Assembly (NCBI GenBank): GCA_963728965.1
Contig: CAVSMH010000012.1
Location: 186,001-250,000, forward strand
DNA length: 64,000 bases
Direction: 5' to 3'
Origin: DASQZT01 sp963728965
GTDB lineage: Bacteria > Acidobacteriota > Terriglobia > Bryobacterales > Bryobacteraceae
The translations under genes were made by a program, and so were the position numbers. The notes beneath the pieces are model-generated. The model was not told where the DNA came from. It ran no database searches and worked only from the letters and a program-made list of their open reading frames with translations. Positions 27,027 through 38,089 of this stretch are shown one piece after another. Positions within the stretch are counted from its first letter, which is position 1, and every line of letters begins with the position of its first letter.

Positions 27027-29558
27027 TCAGGCTGAAACCTCCGCCGGGGGCGCTTCACTTCCTCTCCTGCCGGGAAGCGCCTCCAGGATTCCCTTCCATT
27101 TCCGCAGGATCAATTCCACTAGGTTCAGCAGAATCGCCAGTACCAGAAGAGCGGGCCACAGGTCCATCACCGACCGGATGCTGCGGCCGCCCGCATCGAA
27201 CAGCTCCCTGGGGGATGGATTGAATCGTCCTCCGGTCGAGGCCGCGATTTGGCGTAGCAGCGGCTCGTTGTTCCCGAACTCCAGCAGTTCGTCTTCCCGC
27301 CGGTAGAAACCCACCTCGGGGAACGCCCGCGATTCGGTCAGTGGCCGGACCCGAAACAATCCCTGGTTCTGCCCGATCGCCAACCGCCCCCGGTAGTGCC
27401 CGGCTGCCACTTTGCTGACTTTCAGGGGCGCGCGGAAGTCGTTCGGGCCGAAGGCATAGATGTCCGGAACGGTCGCCGGCTCCGGCGCGTTGCGCGACAG
27501 GTGATAGTCCACCACCAGGGAGTTGCTCGCCCGGTCGAAATCGGTAGTGGTTTCGCTTTGCGGCGCGTGCGGCAGCAGGTCGCGGAACACATTGGCCCAG
27601 AATCGGTCGAAGCCCGGCCAGGTCACCCAGTTGATTGCCCAGCGGTTCTTGGCGTCGGAAGTGAACACCGCTGAGCGACCGAGCCCATACTGCCAGCGGA
27701 CAAACAAGGGATCGGTACGATCGGCCTCCAGGATCACGTCGGACGTGGGACGCGCCTGGAAGCGGACATACCCGCGCAGCGCCGGTGCGTTCTCCATGCC
27801 GACGCCTTCCAGAATCTCCGCCTGCTTCACGATCTTCGGCCGGATGGTCTTCTCCACCGCCGTCATTCCGGTGTGCTCCTCCACGTCGCGAAGCAGCAAC
27901 TGCTCCAGGCCGGAGGGGTCGTTCAGGAAGTAAGCCTTGCCTTCCGCGGAAGTGGCCACCTTCTCCAGAAACGCCCGGTTCACGTCCTGCCCCAGCCCCA
28001 CCGTGGAGATGGTGATGTGGTTGGCCAGCGCCTCGCGCGCCAGGCTCATGCTGTCGCCTTCCTCGGAGATCCCATCGGTAAGAAGGACGATGTGCTTGTA
28101 CACCGCGGTCTGCGGCAGGATGCGCTGATAGGCCTCCGTGAGGGCGGGGGCGATCTGCGTTCCGCCATCCGGGGTGATGCCGGAGATCAGCCGCTTGATG
28201 CTGGCCCGGTCTTCCGCCCGGCGAATGGGCACCGCCCACTGGAACGAGTTGTCGAAGATCAGCACGCCCACGCTGTCGATGGGCCGCAGGTTTTCCACCA
28301 CCCCGATCGCCGCCAGCCGAGCCAGTTCGATCTTGCGGCCCTCCATCGAGGACGACTTGTCGATGATCAGCACCACCGCCGTGCCTTCGGGCGACCGCGG
28401 CGGGGCGATGATTGCCGGCAGCGAACGGGCCAGCGGGTCGTCGTCGGGGTTCTTCTTCTCGACGTACACGTTGTGCTCGCCCGCAATCCAGGCCAGGCCG
28501 CCGCCCTTTTTCACGTAGTCCTCCAGCGCCGCCTTGCGCGCGGGTGGAATCGACTCCATATCCCAGTTGTTGATGACCACCAGTTGATAGTCGTCGAGTT
28601 TTTCGGGCACTCCTCCTGGAGCTCGGACCACTTCGAACTGATTGGTTTCGAGCGTGCGCACGAGATGCTCTTCGCTCGCCGTGGGGTCGTGCGAGATCAG
28701 CAGTACCTGCGGGCGGCGCAGGGCGATGGCATCTTCGAAGCGCGCCTCACCCAGATCCCGTGACGAAATGCGGCACACCAGCGCGATCGCCCCCGCGGAA
28801 TTGACGCTGGCTTGCACCCGCAGCCGGTTGATCCCGGGCACCAGGTCTACCTGGTTGGAGCCGATCGACTTTCCCTCCGCCGTCAGGTCCACCGTGGCGT
28901 GCCCGGAGCGCGGCGAATCGAGCGTCACTTCGATGGGGAACTTCTCGCCGCTGAACACCTGGCCCGGAAAGGAGGCCGACTCCAGCAGCAGACCGGGCTT
29001 GGGGCGGCCCGGCAATGCCGCCGTGTCGATCGGGATGCCCAGTTGCTGCACCTGCCAGATGGCCCGTGACACGCTGCCGAGATTTTCGTTGCCGTCGGAC
29101 AGCAGCAGGAGGCGTGGCACCATGCCGGCCGGCAGCGCCGCCGCGCCGTCGCGGATGGCGGCTTCCAGGTTGGTGGCCCGTCCACCCGCGGCCGCGGTGT
29201 GGCGCAGTTGCCAGCCGCTCTTCGGGTGTTCTTGCCGGGACACTGCCCGCGTCGCCCGCGCGAACGGAATCACCCGGGTCCAATGCCGCCCCCGCGCCCG
29301 CTCGGCCCGCTCCGCCAGGGCGGATTCGGCGGCCAGATCCTGCGCCGGAATGCTGGCCGACGTGTCGGCCAGGATCGCCACCGCCACCTTGTTCTGAAAT
29401 ACCGTGATGCGCGGTTCCGCCAGGGCCACCCCGATGCACGCCAGTGACGCGGCCTTCAGCAGCAACGACGCCCGGCGCCCGCTCGCCCGCCACTCCCACG
29501 CCGCCCACACTGCCGGCAGCAGGACCAGTAACAGCGCCAGGGGATGATCGAACGTCAT
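27027..29558 (-). CDS. Large VWA-domain membrane protein (BatB-like / glutamine-amidotransferase-like)
   Basis: 843 residues with N-terminal hydrophobic helices and a first VWA-like segment (AVAILADTSASIPAQDL), a central second VWA with a complete MIDAS (VVLIIDKSSSMEGRK, DxSxS), a linker containing a class-I glutamine-amidotransferase-like fold (ALEDYVKKGGGLAWIAGEHN), and a C-terminal membrane helix (SVMDLWPALLVLAILLNLV). It starts the 3' end of a minus-strand cluster with BatA-like, DUF58 and MoxR genes, a set found together in many bacteria and linked to envelope or stress tolerance. Confidence 0.8.
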   Translation of the reverse strand: MTFDHPLALLLVLLPAVWAAWEWRASGRRASLLLKAASLACIGVALAEPRITVFQNKVAVAILADTSASIPAQDLAAESALAERAERARGRHWTRVIPFARATRAVSRQEHPKSGWQLRHTAAAGGRATNLEAAIRDGAAALPAGMVPRLLLLSDGNENLGSVSRAIWQVQQLGIPIDTAALPGRPKPGLLLESASFPGQVFSGEKFPIEVTLDSPRSGHATVDLTAEGKSIGSNQVDLVPGINRLRVQASVNSAGAIALVCRISSRDLGEARFEDAIALRRPQVLLISHDPTASEEHLVRTLETNQFEVVRAPGGVPEKLDDYQLVVINNWDMESIPPARKAALEDYVKKGGGLAWIAGEHNVYVEKKNPDDDPLARSLPAIIAPPRSPEGTAVVLIIDKSSSMEGRKIELARLAAIGVVENLRPIDSVGVLIFDNSFQWAVPIRRAEDRASIKRLISGITPDGGTQIAPALTEAYQRILPQTAVYKHIVLLTDGISEEGDSMSLAREALANHITISTVGLGQDVNRAFLEKVATSAEGKAYFLNDPSGLEQLLLRDVEEHTGMTAVEKTIRPKIVKQAEILEGVGMENAPALRGYVRFQARPTSDVILEADRTDPLFVRWQYGLGRSAVFTSDAKNRWAINWVTWPGFDRFWANVFRDLLPHAPQSETTTDFDRASNSLVVDYHLSRNAPEPATVPDIYAFGPNDFRAPLKVSKVAAGHYRGRLAIGQNQGLFRVRPLTESRAFPEVGFYRREDELLEFGNNEPLLRQIAASTGGRFNPSPRELFDAGGRSIRSVMDLWPALLVLAILLNLVELILRKWKGILEALPGRRGSEAPPAEVSA

Positions 29559-31492
29559 CGGCGTATCCCCGCGGCGGCCGAGTCCCTGCGCCGCATCGTG
29601 AGAATGCGCGGCCAGTGGCGCGCCGTTTTACCGCTCCGGCGGAAACGCCCGAACAGCAGCCACTCGGCCAGCAATCCCAGCCCGCCTGCCAGCGCCAGCC
29701 AGGGCCAAAGGTCGCTCGCGCGGTCCAGCCGGTTGCTGAACCGCGGGATGCCTTTCAACGCCCCGGCCGGCGGTTGCCAGCGCGCATCCCAAAGTTCCGG
29801 CAGGCTGAGCGAATAGACGTACTCGCGATCCCCCGCCAGAACCCGCACCGCTCCCCGCCTGCCGGAGAAGAAGTGCAGCACGCTGTCGCGGAGTGTGAAC
29901 GGCAGCGCCGCGCCGTCTTCAGCGACCACTTTGACGTCCTTCTCCGGCGCGTCCGACTCCATGACGACTTTGACCGTTCCGACGCTGCCCACGCTCAACT
30001 CCCACCGCCGGAAGATCTCCGGCGAAACCCAGCGCAACAGGTTCGCGAATAACAGCGGCGTCGCCAACTCATAGCGCATCCCCGAAAGCGCCGGATGGAA
30101 CCCGAGAACCACAATCTTGGGCTTGCCGTCCCGGGCGACAATTACCGGTCCCTGCTGGACTTCGGCAATGCGCCCATCGGTGCTGGCTGGCTCGAACACG
30201 GTAGCCTTGGCGAGTTTGAAGTCCTTCGCGCGCAAGCCGGCGGCCGCCGGATGGGCGTCCCACCCGCGCAAGGGCTCACCCTCGACAACCTGCCGCACCG
30301 GGATGGGCGAACCGGCGGGCGGCGGGTCGATCCAGATGGAGTCCGCGGACGGGCGGCGGGGCGGAGTGAACCGGTCCAGAATCACCAGTCCTGTATCGCC
30401 GGCTCGGTACTCCTCGGGCTTGCGGTAAGTGGCCACCACGCGCGGATTCGCGGACAGCACCGGACGCAGCAATTCGGGCTCGCTGGAATAAACGGTTACC
30501 GAAAGGATCGGCTGCGCCGGCAGTTCGATCTCGGCATGATCGTCCGCGGGAAAGGCATCGTGCGGAGAGAGGCTCACACCCAGGATTCCGGCCGCGGCGG
30601 TGTGATACTCGAAGCTGGCTTCCTGGTCGCCGGCGGGCGGCAGCGAAATGCGCTGTGAGCCCGCGGCCACCCGTCCCACGGCTTGGGGCGTACCGAAATC
30701 GAGCGAGAGCGTGGCCATCCGAGGCTGGGTACCGTAGTTGTGCACCGAGACGTAGATCTCCCACAGATCGGGCTGGCTGGCGGACCGGCGCATCCCCACC
30801 CGGCGCAGACCGGCGTTTTCGACGGCGTCCGGCACGAACAGCGTGCGCAGCCGCGGCGGCGTGGCGGCCACCGTGGCCTCGTCGCGCGCGCCGGTGCGTC
30901 CGGCGCCCACGAAGGCGATTTCCCCCGCGCGCCCGCCCTCCTGCGATTGGACGTGACGCGCAAACGTCAGCGCCTGGTCCAGGTTCAGCGCCGTCGCGCC
31001 CGGCTGCGAGGCATCGATCGCCGCCTCGATGGTGCGCCGGTCCCGTTCGAACGCGGTGGCCGGAGTAGCCAGCGCATCGGCCCGTACCAGCATGACCCGG
31101 TCGCGCATCGGCAGGGCTTGGAGATAACGCCGGGCGCGCTCGCGCGCCAAGTCCATCAAGGTGCGGTTTCCCGAGCGGGCGGCCATCCACGCCGAGCTGT
31201 CCAGGATAATGACATGGTCGCGTCCCGCCTCGGCCTGCGTCCCGAAACGGAGCTCACCCACGGCCAACAGCAGCAGCGCCATGCTTGCCAGTTGCAGGAT
31301 CAGCGACCACGGCTGCTGGATGCGGCGCCGCCGCGCTGCCACGGCGGGCTGTTCCGCCGCCACCCAGAAGCGTAGTGTCGAGACCACCAGCCGCCGGCGC
31401 GAGCGGTCCAGCAGGTACAACGCCACCGCCACCGCGGAGATCGATCCGAACACCGCCAGAAACTGAAACAACGAGAGATTCAGGAGATACAC
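29555..31492 (-). CDS. BatA-like membrane protein with VWA domain
   Basis: About 645 residues from the GTG at 31492, which gives the usual BatA start YLLNLSLFQFLAVFG; an ATG at 31540 would add 16 unusual residues. BatA N-terminal helices are followed by RRRLVVSTLRFW, a VWA with a defective MIDAS (VIILDSSAWMAARSG), beta-rich central segments, and a C-terminal membrane anchor (LWPWLALAGGLGLLAEWLLF). Its stop overlaps the next gene's start by 4 bp. Confidence 0.8.
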   Translation of the reverse strand: MYLLNLSLFQFLAVFGSISAVAVALYLLDRSRRRLVVSTLRFWVAAEQPAVAARRRRIQQPWSLILQLASMALLLLAVGELRFGTQAEAGRDHVIILDSSAWMAARSGNRTLMDLARERARRYLQALPMRDRVMLVRADALATPATAFERDRRTIEAAIDASQPGATALNLDQALTFARHVQSQEGGRAGEIAFVGAGRTGARDEATVAATPPRLRTLFVPDAVENAGLRRVGMRRSASQPDLWEIYVSVHNYGTQPRMATLSLDFGTPQAVGRVAAGSQRISLPPAGDQEASFEYHTAAAGILGVSLSPHDAFPADDHAEIELPAQPILSVTVYSSEPELLRPVLSANPRVVATYRKPEEYRAGDTGLVILDRFTPPRRPSADSIWIDPPPAGSPIPVRQVVEGEPLRGWDAHPAAAGLRAKDFKLAKATVFEPASTDGRIAEVQQGPVIVARDGKPKIVVLGFHPALSGMRYELATPLLFANLLRWVSPEIFRRWELSVGSVGTVKVVMESDAPEKDVKVVAEDGAALPFTLRDSVLHFFSGRRGAVRVLAGDREYVYSLSLPELWDARWQPPAGALKGIPRFSNRLDRASDLWPWLALAGGLGLLAEWLLFGRFRRSGKTARHWPRILTMRRRDSAAAGIRR

Positions 31493-31604
31493 CAACCCCC
31501 CCGACCTGGCCCGCCTGGTCTCGGCCCCCCGGCCAACCACCGAATCCGTGACGCTGTAAAGCGCTGGCGAAGGCGCGAGCTTCCGCGAAGCCCGTTCCCG
31601 CCGT

Positions 31605-32489
31605 TCATGCGATCCCCTGCATGCGAATCAGTTCGCCGAAGATCACGCTCTCGAGAGATTGCGACGTGGCGATCCCCGCATAGCGCCCGCCGCTGCGCAA
31701 AGCCAGCCCCTGAAGTGTGGCGCAGTAATCGTCAAAGGCGCGGGTGTAGCGCTCCCGCGCCGCCGAGTCGAAATCCAGGCGCAGCGAGGCGCCCGTTTCC
31801 GCGTCCTTCAATTCGAGTTCCCCCACCCAGGGAGGGCAGCGGTCCTCATCCGTCCACACCTGCAACAGCATCAGCTCATGGCCGAAGTCGGTCAGATACT
31901 GCAGGCCACGGTCGCAACCATTGTCATCCAGAAAGTCGGAGATGATGATGACCAGCCCGCGCTGGGAGTAGTTCTCGGCGAACTCACGCACCATCGCCAG
32001 GTAGTCGGTAACCCCCCTGGACGTCCAGCCGGACAGCGTCTCCAGGACGCCCGGAAAGCGATGCCGGCCGCCGGTGCAGAAGACGCGCGGCGACAGCCCC
32101 GCGGCAAACCCATGGAGCTCGATATTGTCGAGCCGCACCATGCCTACGTAGCAGAGCGCGGCGGCCAGCCGGCGCGCGTAGTCGAACTTCCGGCCATTGT
32201 GTGCGGCCATCGACTGGCTGACGTCCACCAGCATTCGCACGGGGACGCGCGGCTCCACCTGGAACATTTTCAGGAACAACTTCTCCAGCCGCAGATACGC
32301 GCGCCAGTTCACCGCGCGCAGGTCGTCTCCATGGTGGAAGTTGCGGTGGTCGAGGAATTCCTGGCCCGGGCCGGCGAAACGCGATACGTTATGCCCCCCT
32401 ACCAGTCCCGGAAACGACTTCTGCCATTGAATCGTGAGCCGCTCGAGCTTCTCCAGAAACTCGCGGTCCAACAGCGGGGCGCTTGCCAT
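31605..32489 (-). CDS. DUF58-domain protein
   Basis: 294 residues from the ATG at 32489, chosen because the family begins at ASAPLLDREFLEKLE; upstream reading does not resemble it. The DUF58 core (EFLDHRNFHHGDDLRAVNWR and SRGVTDYLAMVREFAENYS) is clear. DUF58 proteins are partners of MoxR ATPases and VWA proteins. It sits 7 bp from the MoxR gene in the same direction. Confidence 0.88.
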   Translation of the reverse strand: MASAPLLDREFLEKLERLTIQWQKSFPGLVGGHNVSRFAGPGQEFLDHRNFHHGDDLRAVNWRAYLRLEKLFLKMFQVEPRVPVRMLVDVSQSMAAHNGRKFDYARRLAAALCYVGMVRLDNIELHGFAAGLSPRVFCTGGRHRFPGVLETLSGWTSRGVTDYLAMVREFAENYSQRGLVIIISDFLDDNGCDRGLQYLTDFGHELMLLQVWTDEDRCPPWVGELELKDAETGASLRLDFDSAARERYTRAFDDYCATLQGLALRSGGRYAGIATSQSLESVIFGELIRMQGIA

Positions 32490-32496
32490 ATGGTAC

Positions 32497-33492
<996 letters not shown>

Positions 33493-33590
33493 GCTTTACA
33501 TTGTAGAGCACGCCAACCCCCCAGATTGGAGGCGCAGGTGCGGAACGGTGAGCGAAGACCCTCGGCCATCACGGATCGAACGAAGGGATG

Positions 33591-34025
33591 CTACAGGGCG
33601 CTGTTGGCGGAGGCGCGCTCGCTGAGTTTGCCCAGGAGGACGCCCATTACCGAGGCCATCTCCTTCAGCGCTTCCCTCGCCTGATCCGGCGCCACCGTTT
33701 TGGTAAGCCGAAACCACCACTGCATGATCCGGTAGTCGAGAACTAGGACCCGGTCTTCCACCGATCGCAATCCCAATCCCGCCGCGTGCTCGAGCAAATA
33801 GGTGAGAACCTCATAGTCGCGCTGGAGAGCTGCATGCAGCGGGTCAAGCTGCTGTTCCGTCTGAAGCCGTGCCTGGACCTCTCCGATGCGGAACCGGTCA
33901 TCCTCAAGGGCAGAAGCCGACTCCACGGCTTCCACCTGATTGCGCAATAACAGAATGCAACTGTAGCGGAACCAGTAGACAAGCAGCGCAACCGAAAACA
34001 GAATGATGAGCACGCTGGCAATCAT
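33591..34025 (-). CDS. Small membrane protein, function unknown
   Basis: 144 residues. One hydrophobic N-terminal helix (about 2-20, ASVLIILFSVALLVYWF) then a basic and acidic helical soluble part with no motif I recognise. The GC-rich coding pattern and length support a real gene. It is upstream of the MoxR cluster on the same strand, about 100 bp away. Confidence 0.5.
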   Translation of the reverse strand: MIASVLIILFSVALLVYWFRYSCILLLRNQVEAVESASALEDDRFRIGEVQARLQTEQQLDPLHAALQRDYEVLTYLLEHAAGLGLRSVEDRVLVLDYRIMQWWFRLTKTVAPDQAREALKEMASVMGVLLGKLSERASANSAL

Positions 34026-34387
34026 TTGGTGCGTCCTATCAGCCCAACTACTTACTAACTAGCCACCCTGCCGCCGCTAGTACTATACCAACCATGACGA
34101 GTCTAGCATCCGAAGACGGGCAACGCAATACCCATCCGCAAACATTATCCAAGAGAAATGACATTGGTTTAGGGTCGGGGATTAACCTAGCAAAGAGTAC
34201 CATAAGGGTCTATCTTCCCCAGGTAAAAACCCAATCCCGAAGCCCCGCCCCGGAACCCCTGGCAACCAAACCGTTTCCCGCCGGACCGACGGGCGACAGC
34301 GTCCCCCGCCGTTGACGGCACGGGAGGGGCCGGCGACCGTGATCCCTGGATGACCCCGGCCGCCCAGCGCGCCCGACGGCCCAATTC
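34026..34387. other. Intergenic region, 362 bp
   Basis: No gene seen. It holds the promoter side of the small membrane protein on the minus strand and the downstream side of trpB2 on the same strand. A somewhat lower-GC stretch around 34115-34200 is the only visible feature. I see no clear terminator hairpin. Confidence 0.4.
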
Positions 34388-35737
34388 CTAGACCAGGGCC
34401 GCCATCGCGTCCGCAATTTCGCGTCCTGGATATTCGTAATCCTGCAACTGGCCCGACAGATAGCTTTCGTACGAGGCCAGATCGAAGTGACCGTGCCCGC
34501 TCAGGCAGAACAGAATGGTCCGCGGACGGCCCTCTTCGCGAGCGGCCAGCGCCTCGTCCACCGCCGCGCGAATGGCGTGCGCCGACTCGGGCGCCGGCAC
34601 AATCCCCTCCGTCCGCGCAAACTGGATGGCGGCCTCGAACACCGGCACCTGCGTGTAAGCCTTGGCCTGAATATAGCCCAACTTCACCAGGTGGCTCAAC
34701 AGGGGCGAAGAGCCGTGATACCGCAATCCTCCGGCATGGATACCGGGAGGCACGAAATCGTGGCCCAGCGTGTACATCTTGATCAACGGGGTGAGCTTGG
34801 CCGTGTCGCCGAAATCGTAGGTGAATTTGCCCTTGGTCAGGCTGGGGCACGCCGCCGGTTCCACCGCCAGGATGCGGGGCCCCTTGCCGGCCAGCCGGTC
34901 GAGCACGTAGGGCAGCGCCAGCCCGCCAAAATTGCTGCCGCCGCCGAAGCACCCGATGATCACTTCCGGCTCCTCGCCGGCAAGCTGCATCTGCAGCCTG
35001 GCTTCCTGCCCGATCACCGTCTGGTGCAGCATCACGTGGTTGAGCACGCTGCCCAGCGAATAGTTCGTGTCGGTATGCGTGGCCGCATCTTCCACCGCTT
35101 CGCTGATGGCGATGCCGAGGCTCCCCGGGGAATCGGGGGAATTCGCCAGCACGGCCCTTCCGGAATTGGTGTGGTCGCTGGGGCTGGGGAAGACTTCCGC
35201 GCCCCAGGCATGCATCATCATGCGGCGGTAGGGCTTCTGGTCGTAGCTCACCCGCACCATGTAGACCGTGCACTCCAGGTTGAACAACTGGCACGCCAGC
35301 GCCAGGGCGCTGCCCCATTGTCCGGCGCCGGTCTCGGTGGCCAGCCGGCGGATGCCGGCGCGCTTGTTGTAATAGGCCTGGGCGACGGCGGTGTTGGGCT
35401 TGTGGCTGCCGGCCGGGCTGGTACCTTCATACTTGTAATAAATGTGGGCCGGCGTATCGAGCGCCTTTTCGAGACGCCGCGCGCGGTACAGCGGCGTGGC
35501 GCGCCAGAGCCGGTAAATGTCCATGATCTCGCCCGGAATATCGATCTCCGGCTGCGGCGAGAACTCCTGCTCGATCAGTTCCATCGGAAAGATCGCCAGC
35601 AGATCCTGAGGCGTGAGCGGAGTGCGCGTTTGCGGATTCAGCGGCGGCTCGAGCGGCTCCGGAAGCGACGGCAGCACGTTGATCCACGCCGTGGGAATCT
35701 GGCTATCGGCCAGCAGGAATTTCGAATGTTCGGACAT
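34388..35737 (-). CDS. trpB2: Tryptophan synthase beta-like protein, TrpB2 type
   Basis: 449 residues, matching TrpB2 length. The PLP Lys region reads GTSPAGSHKPNTAVAQAY, the phosphate loop is GCFGGGSNFGGLA, and the family-specific opening (LPSLPEPLEPPLNP, DIYRLWRATPLYRA) is present. TrpB2 enzymes condense indole and serine and can act without a TrpA partner; none is encoded here. It is not near the trpE fragment at the left edge. Confidence 0.92.
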   Translation of the reverse strand: MSEHSKFLLADSQIPTAWINVLPSLPEPLEPPLNPQTRTPLTPQDLLAIFPMELIEQEFSPQPEIDIPGEIMDIYRLWRATPLYRARRLEKALDTPAHIYYKYEGTSPAGSHKPNTAVAQAYYNKRAGIRRLATETGAGQWGSALALACQLFNLECTVYMVRVSYDQKPYRRMMMHAWGAEVFPSPSDHTNSGRAVLANSPDSPGSLGIAISEAVEDAATHTDTNYSLGSVLNHVMLHQTVIGQEARLQMQLAGEEPEVIIGCFGGGSNFGGLALPYVLDRLAGKGPRILAVEPAACPSLTKGKFTYDFGDTAKLTPLIKMYTLGHDFVPPGIHAGGLRYHGSSPLLSHLVKLGYIQAKAYTQVPVFEAAIQFARTEGIVPAPESAHAIRAAVDEALAAREEGRPRTILFCLSGHGHFDLASYESYLSGQLQDYEYPGREIADAMAALV

Positions 35738-35776
35738 AGGGAAGGCCTATTGTAGCGTGGCACGCCGGGCGCTGTT

Positions 35777-36541
35777 TCAACCCTCCGAGGCGATCACGTA
35801 TTCCTGGAATTCGGCATCGAAAATCGCCACCCGGTCTTCCCGCACGTCGAGGCAGTGGATCGCCGGGGCAAAATTTTCGGCGGCGGAATAGTACCGCACC
35901 AGCTCGGCGACCGGGATCGCACCGGCTACCTCGGCCCGCCGCCCGGACCAGCCGTGGCGCAGCGGCAAACCCCGGGCGAGCAGAAACTCCAGAACCTGCC
36001 GGGCCGCCTCGAAACCGGCATCGGGCGGCGGCGTGAGGCCCAGCCAGTCCGAAAGCAGACGGTAGGTGAAACCCCATAGCGGGATGCAATGCAGGCCAAT
36101 TCCAGGAAACAGCGTGGCGGCCGGCCGCCCCGGCACGGGCCGCAGTGAATGTCGCGCGGGATCGCGCAGCATGGCAAGCGGGATCCAGAATGCCTCGACC
36201 GCTTCGTGCGGGTCGAGCTCCGTAGGCAAACGCCGCTCCAGGCGGAAAAGAAATGGCGCCACCAGCAGGTAGCTGCCCCGGCCGCGCCGCGCCGTAGCGA
36301 ACGGCAAGGGGAGCTCCATCTGCCCGCGGGCCAGGCTGATGCCGCACTCCTCCCGCAATTCGCGCACGGCGGTGTCGAGCGGATCGCGGTCTTCGGGTTC
36401 GCGCCGTCCGCCGGGAAGCGACCAGTGCCCGGACCACGAGTCGTCTTCCCGCTCGGTGCGCCGGATGAGAAGCACGGCCTCCTCCGGTTCGCGTACCCAT
36501 ACGATCGCCACCGCCGCTTCCGGTTCCGTCATTGGTGTCAT
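35777..36541 (-). CDS. NUDIX hydrolase
   Basis: 254 residues with an N-terminal NUDIX fold and the box GGRREPEDRDPLDTAVRELREECG (G-x5-E-x7-REUxEExG with minor spacing). The preceding LLIRRTEREDDSWSGHW resembles CoA-diphosphatase-like NUDIX proteins. The C-terminal 100 residues are longer than a minimal NUDIX domain. Substrate uncertain. Confidence 0.82.
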   Translation of the reverse strand: MTPMTEPEAAVAIVWVREPEEAVLLIRRTEREDDSWSGHWSLPGGRREPEDRDPLDTAVRELREECGISLARGQMELPLPFATARRGRGSYLLVAPFLFRLERRLPTELDPHEAVEAFWIPLAMLRDPARHSLRPVPGRPAATLFPGIGLHCIPLWGFTYRLLSDWLGLTPPPDAGFEAARQVLEFLLARGLPLRHGWSGRRAEVAGAIPVAELVRYYSAAENFAPAIHCLDVREDRVAIFDAEFQEYVIASEG

Positions 36542-36632
36542 TGTAAGGCCCAGGCGCCCGTTCCCTCAGTCCGGCTTCCTCTCGCGGTACGCGGGCTCTG
36601 TGCCATCCTCATCGGTGAGTTACAATTCCTGT

Positions 36633-37154
36633 TTGGAAGATCTGAAAAAGCTCATTCGCGAGGTGCCGGACTTTCCGAAGCCGGGAATCCTCTTCTACGA
36701 CATCACGACCTTAATCAAGGACCAGTGCGGCTTCCGCGCCGTCATCGACGGCCTGAAGTACCACTACCGCGACGCCCGCGTGGATGTCGTGCTGGGAATC
36801 GAAGCGCGCGGCTTCATCTTCGCACCCGCGCTCGCCTATGCCCTGGGAGCCGGGTTCGTCCCGGTCCGCAAACCAAAGAAGCTGCCGGCGGAATGCGTCA
36901 GCGTCCGCTACGACCTGGAATATGGCACCGACTGCCTGGAGATGCACAAGGATGCGGTGTCGGACGGCACACGCGTGCTGATCGTCGATGACCTGCTGGC
37001 CACCGGCGGCACCGCCGCAGCCGCCACCCGCATGGTGCGGGAGGCGGGCGGAACGGTCGCGGGGCTGGGTTTCGTCGTGGAGCTGACTTTTCTCAAAGGA
37101 CGCGACAAGCTCGGCGGTCACGAAGTCTTTTCGCTCCTCCAATACGATAAATGA
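36633..37154 (+). CDS. apt: Adenine phosphoribosyltransferase
   Basis: 173 residues from a TTG at 36633, giving LEDLKKLIREVPDFPKPGI, the usual Apt start; a GTG at 36615 would add six residues and also remains possible. The PRPP loop is VLIVDDLLATGGTAAA near 120-135, and IEARGFIFAPALA with the adenine-contact residues is present. It salvages adenine to AMP using PRPP. Its stop overlaps the ispE start (ATGA), and prs follows, so PRPP making and using genes are adjacent. Confidence 0.9.
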   Translation: MEDLKKLIREVPDFPKPGILFYDITTLIKDQCGFRAVIDGLKYHYRDARVDVVLGIEARGFIFAPALAYALGAGFVPVRKPKKLPAECVSVRYDLEYGTDCLEMHKDAVSDGTRVLIVDDLLATGGTAAAATRMVREAGGTVAGLGFVVELTFLKGRDKLGGHEVFSLLQYDK

Positions 37155-38089
37155 GCGCGGCTCGCTCGGTGCGTGTGAGCGCCCTGGCCAAGATCAACCT
37201 GGAATTGCGGGTCCTGGGAAAAATGGCCGATGGCTACCACGAGCTCCGCACGATTTTTCAGACCGTCTCGCTGGCTGACCGGCTCGAGATCGCGTTCACT
37301 CCCGGGCGGACCAGCGCCATCGAGCTCGCCGAATCGGACCCCATTCCGGACAACCTGGTGGAGCGCGCGGCGCGGCTCATTCTGGAGGCCGGCGAAACCC
37401 CCGGCACGGTCGCAATCCGGCTGCGCAAGCGGATTCCGCTGGGCGCCGGCCTGGGCGGCGGGTCTTCCGATGCCGCCGCGGTTCTGCTGGCGCTGCCCGT
37501 GCTCACCGGCAGCGCGCTGGAGATTGCGCAACTGCTCGAACTGGGCCGGCAACTGGGCAGCGATGTTCCGTACTTTCTCCTCGGCGGGACCGTGGCCGCA
37601 ATCGGCCGCGGCACGGAACTCTTCCCCCTGCCGGACGCGCCGGCGCGCCGCGGTGTGCTGGTGGCGCCCGACCTCCACGTCTCCACCGCCGATGCGTACC
37701 GCTGGCTGGCCCCCCGTTTGACAAGCGAATCTCAACAAAATAAAATATTTAGTTTCCAGACGCAAACGTGGCAACCGGGCGTAACGGCGTGTTCCCAAAA
37801 TGACTTCGAACCGGTAGTCTTCGAGCGCCACCCTCGCCTCGCCGGCCTGAAGGAGCGGCTGGTAGGCGCCGGTGCCTGCCCGGCGATGATGAGCGGCAGT
37901 GGAGCCGCCTTGTTCGGATTGTTTGCAGACGGTGAAGGCGTGGCCCGCGCCGTGGAGTCGTTCGTTGACGAACGGGTGTTTCCGATTTCGCTGGTAAGCC
38001 GGTCTCGCTACCGTTCCCTGTGGTGGCGAGCGTTGAATGACCATATGAGCGGGAGAGTATGGCCGCCCCAAAGCCGATACAAGCAATGA
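37151..38089 (+). CDS. ispE: 4-diphosphocytidyl-2-C-methyl-D-erythritol kinase
   Basis: 312 residues. GHMP kinase signatures: N-terminal LAKINLELRVLGKMADGYHEL, and the ATP-binding IPLGAGLGGGSSDAAA near 97-112; the C-terminal MSGSGAALFGLF matches the second GHMP motif. The enzyme phosphorylates CDP-ME in isoprenoid synthesis. It overlaps apt by 4 bp. Its last 31 bases also overlap the start of prs, an unusually long overlap. Confidence 0.93.
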   Translation: MSAARSVRVSALAKINLELRVLGKMADGYHELRTIFQTVSLADRLEIAFTPGRTSAIELAESDPIPDNLVERAARLILEAGETPGTVAIRLRKRIPLGAGLGGGSSDAAAVLLALPVLTGSALEIAQLLELGRQLGSDVPYFLLGGTVAAIGRGTELFPLPDAPARRGVLVAPDLHVSTADAYRWLAPRLTSESQQNKIFSFQTQTWQPGVTACSQNDFEPVVFERHPRLAGLKERLVGAGACPAMMSGSGAALFGLFADGEGVARAVESFVDERVFPISLVSRSRYRSLWWRALNDHMSGRVWPPQSRYKQ